DNA of 64,000 bases from Megaleporinus macrocephalus (GCA_021613375.1 CM038719.1:39856120-39920119), one strand, 5' to 3'; counted from the first letter of the stretch, positions 23,255 to 35,040 are shown. The notes: generated by a model from the letters alone, not told the origin. Translations and numbers: made by a program.

Positions 23255-24055
23255 TGTTGACGGAGAAGGAGAGTGTCTGTTAAAGGAGCTCCGCTTTCTA
23301 GCAGGAAACATTCACGCTCAGTAAACAGCAAGATACACTGAACGGGAGTGTCTCTGAGCTTCACACTCCTTTATTAGTGAACTAGTATGTTCACTACTAA
23401 GACTGGACTTTCACCTTCAGGATCCACAAACGAGGAGAAGCAGCTGACGCTAACGCTAAACGTTCTCAGGATAGAATCCAGCGCATGTTTACGTTCACGG
23501 TTCTTCTCGCGGGTTCTCCATAATCTGGAGCTTCTGGACTTCCTGTGTGGAGAAACTGTGGCACTGCATTGTGTTTTAGTCTCCGCTTAAAACCAACAGC
23601 CTCCGTCAGATCTCTCTCCAGTGGTGGTCTACTGAACCACTCCAACTCATCCAGACTGAAGTGAGGAGAGCAGAGCGGGGGTCTTTGGGTAGCTGTGTTG
23701 GTCCACACGCTGCTTCACTAACTATTCTCCTTGTTTATGTTTGTGAAGCTGTTTAGACTAATATCAGTCTTCACACTGCCTTTCACTGAAACACCATCAA
23801 CAACACAATGTACATGGTTTTCTTTAAGCTAGGTTAGTAACTAACATCCACTCCTTCCAACCACAGTCCAGTTCAGCACTGACACCATCTGACCTCATCT
23901 ACCCAGCAGGCATTGCGGGTCAGTAATAACGGCTGTGTCCATATGTTAAATATTTAGAATAAAAGTGTTAATTTATAAATAAATCTGAGACTTTTGTGAT
24001 TTTTTTTTAATAATGTGTCTTAATAATTTAGAGTCATTACAACATATTAAGACTT
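23255..24055 (-). mobile_element. Dispersed element X, minus-strand copy
   Basis: Reverse-complement match to 17472-18262. It keeps an open frame at 23466-23708 (minus) with FSRPPL and DLTEAVGFKRR, differing from the other copy at three residues in the shared ~66, plus a one-base insertion near the frame's end. It also has a short extra segment near 24036-24065. The two copies form a large inverted repeat with about 5 kb between them. Confidence 0.8.
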
Positions 24056-25055
24056 ACAAGTGTTACCAGCCAGGGTTCCCTCTAAGGGTCATGGTTCGTT
24101 ACTGATTTTAAGCATAGCAGAACCTGTAGCTGCTTAACTAAGTCCTTCATTCATAGATATTCTCGCTGTCTCGATTTTTTTATTTTATTTTTTTTTCAGT
24201 CTTGAGGCAGTGTTGGACACCCTGCCGTGATTAATCGCTGATCAGAGGTTAAATCACCCTGATCCTTCTCCAGCGCTGAACATATATTCAGTGCTGGAAA
24301 CTCACATACTATTGCTCCACTCTGACCCACCACCAACCCCGGACATCTGCATTAGCGTTCAATAAACCTGCCATTGTTTTGTAACCATGGCGCTCGCATT
24401 CAAACCCAGGTGCCTTTGGCCAGAAAGCAGGCTCAGCTGAACTCATCTCGTGGACACAATCCGGCGTCATTTGGACGGGATGGGAGTTAAACTGCAGGGC
24501 TGATTAGGGGAACGATAGAGACGGAGATATGACCTCATTCTAAGAAGCTGCAGCTGGACAGCAGCTCGGGTTACGGCGAGCGGAGGAATCGGGCATAAAT
24601 AACAGAAACCTGGGAGAACAGAAAGAAGCCTCGGTGGATCAGACCCAGGGAGTTTCGCTGCTCGGACACGGTTTCCCAGAAGCCTTGCAGATCTTTATGC
24701 TACGATGCTTTTGGAGGACGCGCTCCAGGAGTCGTAAACTCATTTAGGAGAGCTGGGCAGAAACACAGAGGCACATTCTTTCCTCTTCACAGCAAATGAT
24801 GCTGATTAATAGGCCTTACCTGGCCGGCTTGGACCAATGGACTATACTAGCAATGCAATGTCAGCAGCTTTGACCAGTAATAATATTTATCCAGCACAAT
24901 GCTCATCAGAAGCTTGGCCCCTGGACTGCCTCAGATATAACTCATTAAGATTAGAGTCCTTACCAAAAGAATATTTATAGTCATGGGAAATAAGTAGGTG
25001 GAAAACCATTGGAATGACCAGGGTTTCTGCATTGATTACCAAAAAAGTTTTTTTA
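24056..25055. other. Low-repeat stretch, part a candidate conserved non-coding segment
   Basis: A T-rich run lies at about 24175-24196. Bases 24350-24760 are complex and GC-richer without repeats or convincing frames, and could be regulatory DNA. Bases 24760-25055 are unclassified. Confidence 0.3.
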
Positions 25056-25059
25056 TAGA

Positions 25060-25700
25060 CTAATAATTAATAACTTATATCCAGTTGTACTTTCCTTGTC
25101 TTTTATTGAACACATTGCGTAACATCTACAGTGCAGGACTAGAACAAGTAAGCGACTCAGTATTTCTTGGAGACCTCACTTGCATAGACCTCCTCAGGTC
25201 ATACCACAATATCTGGCTAGGGTAAGGGTTACCATTCCAAAACTCTTCTCCTGTTTCAGCCCTTATATACTTCTTGAATCCTTAAATGCATTTTTCTCCC
25301 AAAGAACTCTCAAAGACATTCAGGCAAGAAAAGGAGTCCCAGACCATGATGCTCCCTCCACCATGTTTCACTGTTGGGATGAGGTTTTGGTGTTGGTGTG
25401 GATTGGGCCTAAATGTTCTACTGTGGAACATCCAGGTGGTCTTAGGCAAACTTGAGATGGGCCACAATGGACAGCAGTGGCTTCCTACATGGTGTCCTTC
25501 CATATGTTCAGTTACTTGTTCCCTAAGAGTGTATGCAAAAAAAGGTTTTTGCAGTTGTGGAATCCTCTGTAGGCACTTTACTGTTAACTTTGGGTTCCTA
25601 CTCACCTCTTTTAGGATTTCCTTGAGTGCACTTGAAGTGATCTTAACAGGACACTCACTCTTAGGAAGAGCAGCAACAGTCCTGAATGATTTCAATTAGT
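25060..25700 (-). pseudogene. Second Tc1-type transposon relic with an internally deleted transposase
   Basis: A 137-codon frame on the minus strand (25282-25695) carries an N-terminal block like Tc1 DNA-binding domains (ALKEILKEVSRNPKLTVKCL) and, only ~75 residues later, VKHGGGSIMVWDSFS, the motif just after the first catalytic region of Tc1 transposases. In an intact transposase these are roughly twice as far apart, so the stretch bearing the first catalytic Asp is missing. The C-terminal catalytic half is absent. The sequence differs clearly from the 19.7-kb family. Inverted repeats were not located. Outer limits are approximate. Confidence 0.75.
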
Positions 25701-25900
25701 AGACAAGTCTCTAATCATGCAGTGATATACACAGATAAATGCTAGAACAAAGCCAAGATACACAAGTCAAGATTGTATTGCTAGCCTTTAGGGAACCAGA
25801 GATATGTACCCCAGGCTACTTGCCTTCTCTGGGGCATCCATGTTGTTCACTGATATAGCAGATACAATCAACTTCAAACATCATACGTTTACTATGATTT
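25701..25900. other. Unclassified spacer
   Basis: No recognisable feature in this short stretch. Confidence 0.3.
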
Positions 25901-26205
25901 TATCCATCCATCCATTATCTTCTCCTTTATCCCGCTAGTCAGGGTCATGAGGCGAATCTGGGGTACACCATGGACAGGTTGCCAGTACATTGCATGGCCA
26001 GTATACTCACACCTACGGGCAGTTTAGAGTGACCAGTCAACCTAACATACATGTGTTTGGACTGTGGGAGGAAACCGGAGTACCCGGAGGAAACCGGAGT
26101 ACCCGGAGGAACCTACTCAAACACAGAGAGAACATACACACTCCACACAGAACCACCCAGACCGGGAATCCAACCCAGATCATCTTACTGTGAGGAGACA
26201 GTGCT
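25901..26205 (-). mobile_element. Retroelement-like terminal segment, copy 1
   Basis: Begins with (tatccatcca)-type sequence and contains gctagtcagggtca, cacctacgggcagtttagag, gtttggactgtgggaggaaa and gaccgggaatccaaccc. This order is a very widespread fish repeat, probably the 3' end of a non-LTR retrotransposon read in reverse with its ATGGATGG-type tail at 25901; the family name is uncertain. A 19-bp internal tandem duplication (gaggaaaccggagtacccg) is present at 26070-26108. Its far end (gtgctgaccactacaccacc) merges directly into the 20-bp satellite. Confidence 0.7.
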
Positions 26206-26886
26206 GACCACTACACCACCATACTAACCACTACACCACCATACTAACCACTACACCACCATACTAACCACTACACCACCGTACTGACCACTACACCACC
26301 GTACTGACCACTACACCACCATACTAACCACTACACCACCATACTAACCACTACTCCACTATACTAACCAGTACACCACCATACTAACCACTACACCACC
26401 ATACTAACCACTACACCACTATACTAACCAGTACACCACCTTACTAACCACTACACCACCATACTAACCACTACACCACTATACTAACCATTACACCACC
26501 ATACTAACCACTACACCACCGTACTAACCACTACACCACCATACCGACCACTACACCACCGTACTAACCACTACACCACCGTACTAACCACTACACCACC
26601 ATACCGACCACTACACTACCGTACTAACCACTACACCACCGTACTAACCACTACACCACCATACCGACCACTACACTACCGTACTAACCACTACACCACC
26701 ATACTAACCACTACACCACTATACTAACCACTACACCACCGTACTAACCACTACACCACCGTACTAACCACTACACCACCGTACTAACCACTACACCACC
26801 GTACTAACCACTACACCACCATACTAACCACTACACCACCATACCGACCACTACACCACCGTACTAACCACTACACCACCGTGCCA
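26206..26886 (+). repeat. 20-bp satellite array 1, about 34 units
   Basis: Unit ccactacaccaccatactaa with frequent A/G, ttact and accga variants. The spacing is uniformly 20 bp from 26206 to 26880. The first unit is the natural end of the retroelement-like segment to its left. Confidence 0.97.
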
Positions 26887-28009
26887 CTATTTATTATTAG
26901 TTTAGTTTTAGTTACTTAGTAAGGTTTAGTCGCTGACTGGCCCAGATATTAAATATGCTAGATATTTGCTGAGCGTCTGCGATTAGTCGGCGAGCACTCG
27001 GCAGCATGTCGGCGAGGGTCTTTCAGCTGTTTATACTACATGACTGAGCAAGCGCCGAGTGGTCGCCGATTTGCCTCCAAGCAGAGATTTTTGACAGTGA
27101 TCTAAAAAAAAACCAGGCTAAAATCGTGTAGTGTGAACTAGTCATTAGTCATTAGACATTCGTCCACTGAGCAGTGTATTACAATATGTCACCAGTAATC
27201 AGAACCCCGGACTGCCCGTAGCCTAGTTGGTTACCTATTGCATAACAAAACTATAACGTAGGCTTGAGTTCTTGGATGTTGTGTGTTGGCCACAGGTTGT
27301 CTTGCAACTCTGATCTGAAATGCAATCAACAGTTGATGATGACTGCATTGGACCTCAATCATTGGTCTGGTTTGGTACGCTTCTCTAATATGGGCTACTT
27401 ACCAGCAGAAACAAAGACAAACTCAGAGATCCATCACTGTCCCATACTGTACCGCCCTGCCGTAATGCATGTGATTTAACTGCATAGATAAACATTTCAT
27501 GAGCTCAATAAACGTTTGAGCAGACAAATCACTAAACAGCACCCCCATCAAAACTACAGATATATCACGCTTTCCACCACACACTGTCTAACTGAGAGAC
27601 CGAGCCCATCACTCAGTCCAGATGTCAAAGTGTAGACCCTCCCTGCTTCTAACTCCAGAGCTCTCCGAGGTGCTGAAACATTACAGTTGACCTGCAAGGT
27701 CTGCTGCACCAAAGCCCACAGCAGTCTAGAGCCAGGTCTGGATGAAACAGGTTACCATAGATACCAGCTACTTCTTTAACTGATTAATCTTTCAATTAAT
27801 TAAATTCAACAGCAAATGTGGATATCATGAATTCTTCAGTTCAAGAGGTTTAATAAAAATATAACTGATTAGAAACTACTAGACCTTCATGGTCTACTCT
27901 CAGATTTTCAGGGATGTTCTTGTTAGGGATTGAGACTGCTTTTCCAAATGTCTACCTTGTGTTTGTTGAGTAGCTCATAGATTTGGGGAATCTAATCTTA
28001 TATCAGCTT
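26887..28009. other. Unclassified stretch
   Basis: No gene is recognised. Near 27100-27140 there is aaaatcgtgtagtgtgaact, resembling the terminus of some fish MITEs, but no partner inverted repeat was found. The 71-codon frame at 27264-27479 has no family motif. Confidence 0.3.
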
Positions 28010-28526
28010 AACCACTACACCACCATACTAACCACTACACCACCATACTAACCACTACACCACCATACTAACCACTACACCACCATACTAACCACTACAC
28101 CACCATACTAACCACTACACCACCATACTGACCACTACACCACCGTACTGACCACTACACCACCATACTAACCACTACACCACCTTACTAACCACTACAC
28201 CACCTTACTAACCACTACACCACCTTACTAACCACTACACCACCGTACTAACCACTACACCACCGTACTAACCACTACACCACCATACTAACTACTACAC
28301 CACCATACTAACTACTACACCACCGTACTAACCACTACACCACCGTACTAACCACTACACCACCATACTAACCACTACACCACCATACTAACCACTACAC
28401 CACCATACTAACCACTACACCACCATACTAACTACTACACCACCGTACTAACCACTACACCACCATACTAACCACTACACCACCATACTAACTACTACAC
28501 CACCGTACTAACCACTACACCACTGT
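28010..28526 (+). repeat. 20-bp satellite array 2, about 26 units
   Basis: Same unit as array 1 (ccactacaccaccatactaa and variants, including an actact form), 1.1 kb downstream. The retroelement-like segment that precedes arrays 1 and 3 is absent here; the array starts abruptly after atatcagctta. Confidence 0.97.
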
Positions 28527-29527
28527 GCCACCTTGCCAGAAGTTCTTCAATCCAACCTTTATTCATGAGGGGACGCAAACTGCAACCACCCAGCGCAGCT
28601 ATACGCTAACTGTTGCAGCGCGAGTAGCAGCTACTGCTTATTTATTCACCTTTGTCCATTCAGAGTAGCGAGAGTGAGAGAGAGAGAGAGAGGGAGTGAG
28701 ACAGAGAGAAGAAGAAGTGCTGGGGAAGGCTCCAGGGCGTCTTCGTTTAGATTAATGACTTTTGAAAACGCGGCAGTGGCACAGATTCGTGGCCGGGGCC
28801 CTCTGCCGAGCTCTCTTAAGGGGCCTCCGCATGGGGGGGCGTAGACTGACAGTCAGTCTGTCAGCATCATTATCCGGCGCGAGTTGCGCCATTAAGGCAG
28901 CAAAGAGCTGAAGGGTGTCACCCCCGAAGCAGAGATTTAGCCTAAAGTCCTCATCAGCGCAGACAGGCGGCGTGCAGGACCCTCCCAGGCGGGAGACAGA
29001 CCCGGTGCGAAGCTCGTTTCATTAGCCCTCCACACCAGCGCCATCGACCTGTTAGTAACCTTACACTGACAGAGAACGAGAGAGCGCTTGAGTGGCACTC
29101 GGCCGCGTCTGATCTCGGGTCTCTGGCGATGAACTCAACAGTCACAAAGACGTATCGTGTTTGTGGAGACCACCCGCTCCCGTAACATCAACTTCATGAG
29201 TGTCACAAACAAGGTCAGGTGGGAAACAATAAGCATGAAAGTACAGGTAGCTCAACCCCTTCACTCCAAGGAACCATGCCCCCCTTCTTCAGTCTCATAA
29301 CTTCTGAGCACTGGTTTTATAGGAATGGTTGATTTTAAGACCACAGGGGTCTCAAAGGCCAGGGGGGCCGCTTCATCAGCTTGTCAGGTGTTGACAATGT
29401 ACTCTTAAATTTGGGCTACAACTTGTTTCGGTCACTTTGTGGCTAAATATTTATTAAACCAAGTCACATAGACTACCATTGATCTTATACAGTAATTACT
29501 AGTGGAGTAGGAACCGGCGGGGACGTG
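28527..29527. other. Low-repeat island, candidate conserved non-coding segment
   Basis: An (ga)n run lies at about 28677-28692. Bases 28740-29150 are complex and GC-rich (attatccggcgcgagttgcg, gccattaaggcagcaaag) with no credible coding frame. Bases 29160-29527 are unclassified. Regulatory function is an inference only. Confidence 0.35.
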
Positions 29528-30094
29528 TCCCACCCAGTATCAGAAACAGGTAGATTTGTCCCACCCAGTATCAGAAACTGGTAGATTTGTCCCACCCAGT
29601 ATCAGAAACAGGTAGATTTGTCCCACCCAGTATCAGAAACTGGTAGATTTGTCCCACCCAGTATCAGAAACAGGTAGATTTGTCCCACCCAATATCAGAA
29701 ACTGGTACATTTGTCCCACCCAGTATCAGAAACAGGCAGATTTGTCCCACCTAGTATCAGAAACAGGCAGATTTGTCCCACCCAGTATCAGAAACTGGTA
29801 GATTTGTCCCACCCAGTATCAGAAACTGGTAGAATTGTCCCACCCAGTATCAGAAACAGGTAGATTTGTCCCACCCAGTATCAGAAACAGGTAGATTTGC
29901 CCCACCCAATATCAGAAAAAGGTAGATTTGTCCCACTCAGTATCAGAAACAGGTAGATTTGTCCCACCCACTATCTGAAACAGGTAGATTTGTCCCACCC
30001 AGTGTCAGAAACAGGTAGGTCTGTCCCACCCAGTATCAGAAACAGGTAGATTTGTCCCACCCAGTATCAGAAACAGGTAGATTTGTCCCACCCA
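29528..30094 (+). repeat. 31-bp tandem repeat, about 18 units
   Basis: The unit reads tcccacccagtatcagaaac followed by aggtagatttg. There are scattered substitutions (aggcag, tggtag) and no obvious length change. Each unit has a CCCACCC box. Confidence 0.96.
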
Positions 30095-31549
30095 AAAATG
30101 TAACCACAGAAAAACGGAAACTGTTTAAAAACTTTTATTTTAACTGTGTTTCACTGTGTTAAGGCTTGTGTTGAGATGCCTGTTCAGAAATATCCTGCAG
30201 TCAGTCAGGATATGACCCGAGCTCTCGCCTCGCTGGAGCGTCAGGTAGCTCACGCCAGCTTTAAACGTGAGGTCAGTGATGAGAGCAGTGAACAGCAACG
30301 ATGACCATATATACTACAATAAACCAGCTTTAGTATAATGTGTTGTTATGGTAACAGACTAGGAGGGTTTGGGTTAGCTAACGTTTATATTAACTTTAGT
30401 CAGAAAGCACTCTGAAACGTAAAGTTACATTACTCTCTGGCAATGCCCCAAAATACATTAAATAAAATATAATAAATTAAATTAATGAATTAATTAATAA
30501 ATAAAAGGACGCCTGTGTTAGAAGTGCTGTCAGTAGTTCAGTATATAATGTTCCAGAGGGTGCTGTTTGGGACACAGCCTTTAATGTTTGTCTAGTCTAG
30601 TCAGGAAACATTAAAATACATTTATTTATCATTTCATTTCAGCAATATACTCCAAAGAAAATAATAACATATATTTTAGTTATATGTGTATATAATCCCG
30701 GCATTGTATGTATAATTTTAAAGTTTTCTGACAGCAGTACCATGTAATGTGGAGTATCTTGTTTAGTTTTTAAAGTGGTCCTTAATTGGATTTATCTAAT
30801 AATAAACAGACGTACAGATAATGTAATGATTTTTTATTTATTAGTAATTTACTGTAATTCCACAAATGTAGTTCTACATCACTATACATACACTGATTTA
30901 TTACCTTACCTACAGTGGAATCAGATTGTAGAGGTAATATTTTAGGGGATAGGGTGGTCTTATTATGATTCATATTATCAAATGTGATAATTTACACTAT
31001 TAATATACTAATAGTACTACTACAACCATAAAGATACTCTTATATGTACACTATTATGTAATTACATTCATTAAAAAGTGTAATTACATAAGCAGCACTG
31101 CTGCAAACCTGTAACAGTGACGGCATCACTAGTAGTTACATTGTTGTTGCCGGTGTTGTTCATGTGTATATACTTATTTAGGGGAACCAGTACATTAATA
31201 CAGATTGTAATCTTTCTATTCATACTGCAATGTTGGCTCTAAGCAGAAGAGAATATATTTTATTATGAAGTTTATTTTTATTACTTATGGCCATGTTTTT
31301 GTCATCTTTTGACATTTCTTTTCATTTATTAGTAAAAGATCTTGAAGTGTAGGCTTGCATTCATCAAATATAACTTGGACTCCAAGTTTTATAAATGCAG
31401 TCCATTACAGAGCAAACTATGTATTTGGTGGTTATGACTGAAGCTAACAGTGATTATTTATCACTCATAGAGATCCAATAGAAAAAAACTCAGTACACTG
31501 GTTCTGTGGTCATGTTGGATAGTAAATAAAACCTGCATAGGAGAGACAA
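30095..31549. other. AT-rich unclassified stretch
   Basis: Bases 30420-31500 are strongly AT-rich with short (aaat) patches near 30460-30505. No gene, RNA or repeat family recognised. Bases 30130-30300 are somewhat GC-richer. Confidence 0.3.
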
Positions 31550-31853
31550 GGGGTGCGTCCGAAATCGCGTACCTCCATACTGAACAGTACGCAAAAGCTG
31601 TGCGCGAGTGTGACTAGGGTGTCCGAATATTTAGTGCTCGGCAAACAGTACGCGGAAAAGTCCCTGGATGACATACTGCACCGGCAGACATTTTTAAGTA
31701 TGCAGCTCCAGAACACTGTCCTATCCCAGGTTTCCATCGGAGCCGCGGAGGAATTCAAAGCGGAGGAGAAAGCGGTGGTTGCGTCCGAGGTTGCATGTAT
31801 ACTGCACACTCGCACACTGGAGCTCTAGCTCCAACTGAGTACGTACTGACCCC
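31550..31853 (+). mobile_element. MITE-like element fragment
   Basis: The left end reads ggggtgcgtccgaaatcgcg, the terminus of a common fish non-autonomous DNA transposon type (probably PIF/Harbinger-related, from memory). Internal gcgtccgaggttgcatgta (about 31779-31797) echoes it. A clear matching right terminus was not found. The 91-codon + frame at 31553-31828 opens from GTG and has no protein family motif. Confidence 0.45.
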
Positions 31854-32348
31854 TGGTTCCAATCCCCACCACTCACTCTGTAAAGAAATCAGAGGTGCAA
31901 TAAATCAGAGTCGCGATTAACCATTTGTTGGAAATTTTGGTGGAATTCCCCTGCAAAAACAAAGCCACTAAGCTCACTAGTCACAATTCTGTGACTCTAA
32001 ATTAGTGAGATAATGAGAAACACAGCCTTTTAACAGGTCAGGCACAGAAGCAGAGTGTAGGGACCGCCTGCACAAACTCGGCCTTGGTTCCCAGAGACTG
32101 ATCTGGCCTTTCATTTCAGTTAAACCTGGGAAATAACAGCAGCAGCTTTATTCCAAGACCCTGGTGTCTGTTACAGGCTTCAAATAACACATGGACTGTC
32201 TTTCAAGAGCTTTTAAATATTCATTATTATTTAGCTTTCGCTTAGTACTAACATAGTACTGAAGTCCTATATGGTGTGCTAGCAGAAATAATAGAACATA
32301 GCAGCATTAGCATAAGCTGCGTTTAGAATTTAGCGTTTAGAAATATCG
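31854..32348. other. Spacer with a duplicated segment holding an empty MITE site
   Basis: Bases 32067-32305 contain blocks repeated downstream at 33316-33356, 33713-33757 and 34361-34440. The junction caaataacac/atggactgtc at 32190/32191 is continuous here, whereas in the downstream copy a 600-bp MITE interrupts the same point. Confidence 0.7.
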
Positions 32349-33156
32349 TTGGCAGTGATGTGCCCATCTAGCACAAGTATTGGGACAAGGGAACACCATG
32401 ATATGGCAGCCCAAACCATCATTGATCCACCCCCATGCTTCACTCTGGGTGGTACGCTGCTTTGGGGCTTCTCCACACCGCAACTCTCCCGGATGTGGGG
32501 AAAACAGTAAAGGTGGATCATCAGAGAACAATACATGTTTCACACTGTCCACAGCCCAAGATTTGATCTCCTTGCACCATTGAAACCGACGTTTGGCATT
32601 GTCAAGAGTGACCAAAGGTTTGGCTATAGCAGCCCGGCCGTGTATATTGACCCTGTGGAGCTCCTGACGGACAGTTCTGGTGGAAACAGGAGAAGCTGAG
32701 GTGCACATTTAATTCTGCCGTGATTTGATCAGACCTGGTTTTATGTTTTTTGGATACAATCCGGGTTAGAAGCCAACATCCCTTTCAGACAGCTTCCTCT
32801 CGCGTCCACAGTTAATCCTGTTGGATGTGGTTGGTCCTTCTTGGTGGTTTGCTGACGTTACCCTGGATACCGTGGCTCTTGATACATCACAAAGACTTGC
32901 TGTCTTGGTCAAAGATGCGCCAGCGAGACGTGCACCAACAGTTTGTCCTCTTTTGAACTCTGGTACGTCCCATAATGTTGTGTTATTGCAGTATTTTGAG
33001 TTAAACTGTGATCTTACCTGCTAACTGAACTTCACACTCTGCTCTTACTGGTGCAATGTGACATTAATGAAGATTGGCCACCAGACTGGTCCAGTTTAGC
33101 CATGAAACCTCCCACACTAAGATGACAGGTGTTTCAGTTTCATTGTCCAACCCCTG
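32349..33156 (-). pseudogene. Truncated Tc1-type element, third copy
   Basis: Reverse-complement copy of the first ~800 bp of the 19.7-kb element, from the terminal inverted repeat (ccaacccctg ending at 33156, followed by TA) to just after the VKHGGGS-type motif near 32410. The transposase is broken: TVRQELHRVNIHGRAAI and FQWCKE are in one frame (32337-32708), the catalytic Asp lies in a changed VLFSDDP context, and VKHGGGSMMVWAAIS is in another frame. The second half of the catalytic domain and the far inverted repeat are missing. Confidence 0.88.
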
Positions 33157-33760
33157 TAGATTAAGATATAAATAAAGTGATTCTGAAATCCTCCTTATAG
33201 TGAAACTTCAAGAGTCAGAGGCAGAGTGTAAAGATTCCGACTCCGCTAACAGGCCGCACTCCAACTTCTCCATGTAACAACCATCATCTGGTGCACACAC
33301 ACACACACCCGCACACGCCTGCACAAAGTCGGCCTCGGTTCCCAGAGACTGCTCTGCACTGATGTTTGCCACATGTCGGGATGGATGTGCTGAAATCCAC
33401 GCGTTGTCATGCACTCCATAAAACAGTCGCTTCTAATTAGGCTGCTAGGTCCCGGGACGGGGACACGTTTATAGGGGGACTGTAAACCGTGCCTCGTTGT
33501 GGCCTGGTTTTTAGAGGAGGGGCGAGGCAGGGCGGTGTAAAGGGGTAGCGGGTCACTGTGAGTGTGGCTTACAGTATTTGTAGGCTTTGGGGCAGAACAA
33601 TGTGAATAAGTGTGAGTTTACAATGGGGGGGTGGGACCCTCAGAGCCTTCCAGGTTCTTTTAATGGAGGTATATATATATATATATATATAGGGTGGATA
33701 CAGATAGGTGAGCTTTATGCCAGGACCCTGATGTCTGTTACAGGCTTCAAATAACACTTG
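33157..33760. other. Spacer with AC and TA microsatellites and a duplicated segment
   Basis: (ac)n at about 33294-33309 and (ta)n at about 33669-33690. Blocks at 33316-33356 and 33713-33757 duplicate 32067-32110 and 32145-32190. Bases 33420-33600 are unclassified. Confidence 0.5.
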
Positions 33761-34360
33761 GGGAGTGTCTCAAATCCTAGTGAGCTCTTACATAGGCAGC
33801 ATTTTACATCATAGTATGCGCTCCCGACATGTAGACTGTCCCAATTCTTACATACCTTAAACATGCTGTCTACTGAGGAACCTTATTTAGACCTGATTTT
33901 AAGGAAGCATCGAACACTTCCTCAGCCGCTAAGACAATCCCATGATGCAACACAGGCTAATCTACGAGCAGTGAAGTGGTTTTAAAATGTGAGTTATTTT
34001 GATTCTCTCTGGAGTTTTAATGTGTTTCTGGTCATATAATCACACAAAACAGTATTTTATTATCAACTCTGTAACGAGTCCTTCACCCTTTACACTTTTA
34101 TACTCCAGACATTAGCATTCATGCTAGCGGGTTTTTAAGCCTCGGGCTATTGTTTTGAATGACAGCCGGTAGCTTAGCAACCAGCTAAACCACCGGTGGC
34201 GTGCTGCAGTGGGCGGGGACAAGCCGTGACGCAGTCTCTCTCTAACTAGAGCGTCTCAGTAATCTGTTTTATGAGGAGAGATGAGGAGAGAACACTGATA
34301 CTTACACAGCTGCTACCTAGACAGCCTACTTACACACTCACTAGGGTTTGAGACAGACCC
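33761..34360. mobile_element. 600-bp MITE with imperfect inverted ends
   Basis: The left end gggagtgtctcaaatcctag and the reverse complement of the right end (gggtctgtctcaaaccctag) form inverted repeats of 24 bp or more. The flanking triplets are ttg (33758-33760) and atg (34361-34363), a near-perfect 3-bp target duplication. The uninterrupted relative at 32190/32191 has a single atg, confirming both boundaries. There is no transposase frame. Three-base duplications fit PIF/Harbinger-type elements; that class call is inference. Confidence 0.85.
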
Positions 34361-35040
34361 ATGGACTGTCTTTTAGTACTTATATATAGAACTGGAGTCC
34401 CATATGGTGTGCCAGCAGAAATAGTAGAATATAGTGGTATTGTTTTGTGTATTATTCTGTTTTTCTTTCCCTTGATGTTATAGCAAGATTTGACATTAAG
34501 GCCCAAATGTAAGTTCTATTATTTAGATGGAAATAAATATGTGGGTTTTTGTGAAATCCTCAATATAGTGAAACTTTCAAAGTATGAATTGTTTACAGTG
34601 GTTGAGATGGGAGTAAGATGCCTCTAAAAACCAGATAATACATTAAGTGAAAGATTAAGTAAAGACTAAGCACTGCTTTTGGACCCCCCTGGTGATTACA
34701 CATTGTTTTAGATACTGAAAATATATAAACATGGCTTAAAATTAAATTCGCTGCTTAATTTGCTTAATTTCCGTGTGACGTCTCTGGTGGACAACAGTGA
34801 ACAGCTGCGGTACAACAGCACTATGACTGACTGGGACTGAGAATGTTCCAGAGCTGCTTCTTCAGATTCTGATGATATTTCTGAATTTGAATCTGAAAGA
34901 GCTGTAATGTAGAAATAGACCACCATATCACTTAGTCCTAATACTTTTAGACCACCATATCACTTAGTCCTGATACTTTTAGTCAAACCACACCCACAAC
35001 TTCAGCTCATCCTGAGTGTAAACAGTATCTAGCTAAATAA
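34361..35040. other. Mostly unclassified stretch
   Basis: The first ~80 bp duplicate 32191-32305. Around 34530-34575, gtgaaatcctcaatatagtg resembles 33184-33205. The 18-bp phrase gaccaccatatcacttag occurs twice in tandem (34918-34935 and 34951-34968). Confidence 0.4.

Noticed and set aside
26206..26886. CRISPR-like or origin-iteron-like 20-bp repeats
   Set aside because: They are head-to-tail units without spacers, continuous with a retroelement-like end.
31553..31828. 91-codon frame as a possible host exon
   Set aside because: It lies within a MITE-like element, opens from GTG and has no family motif.
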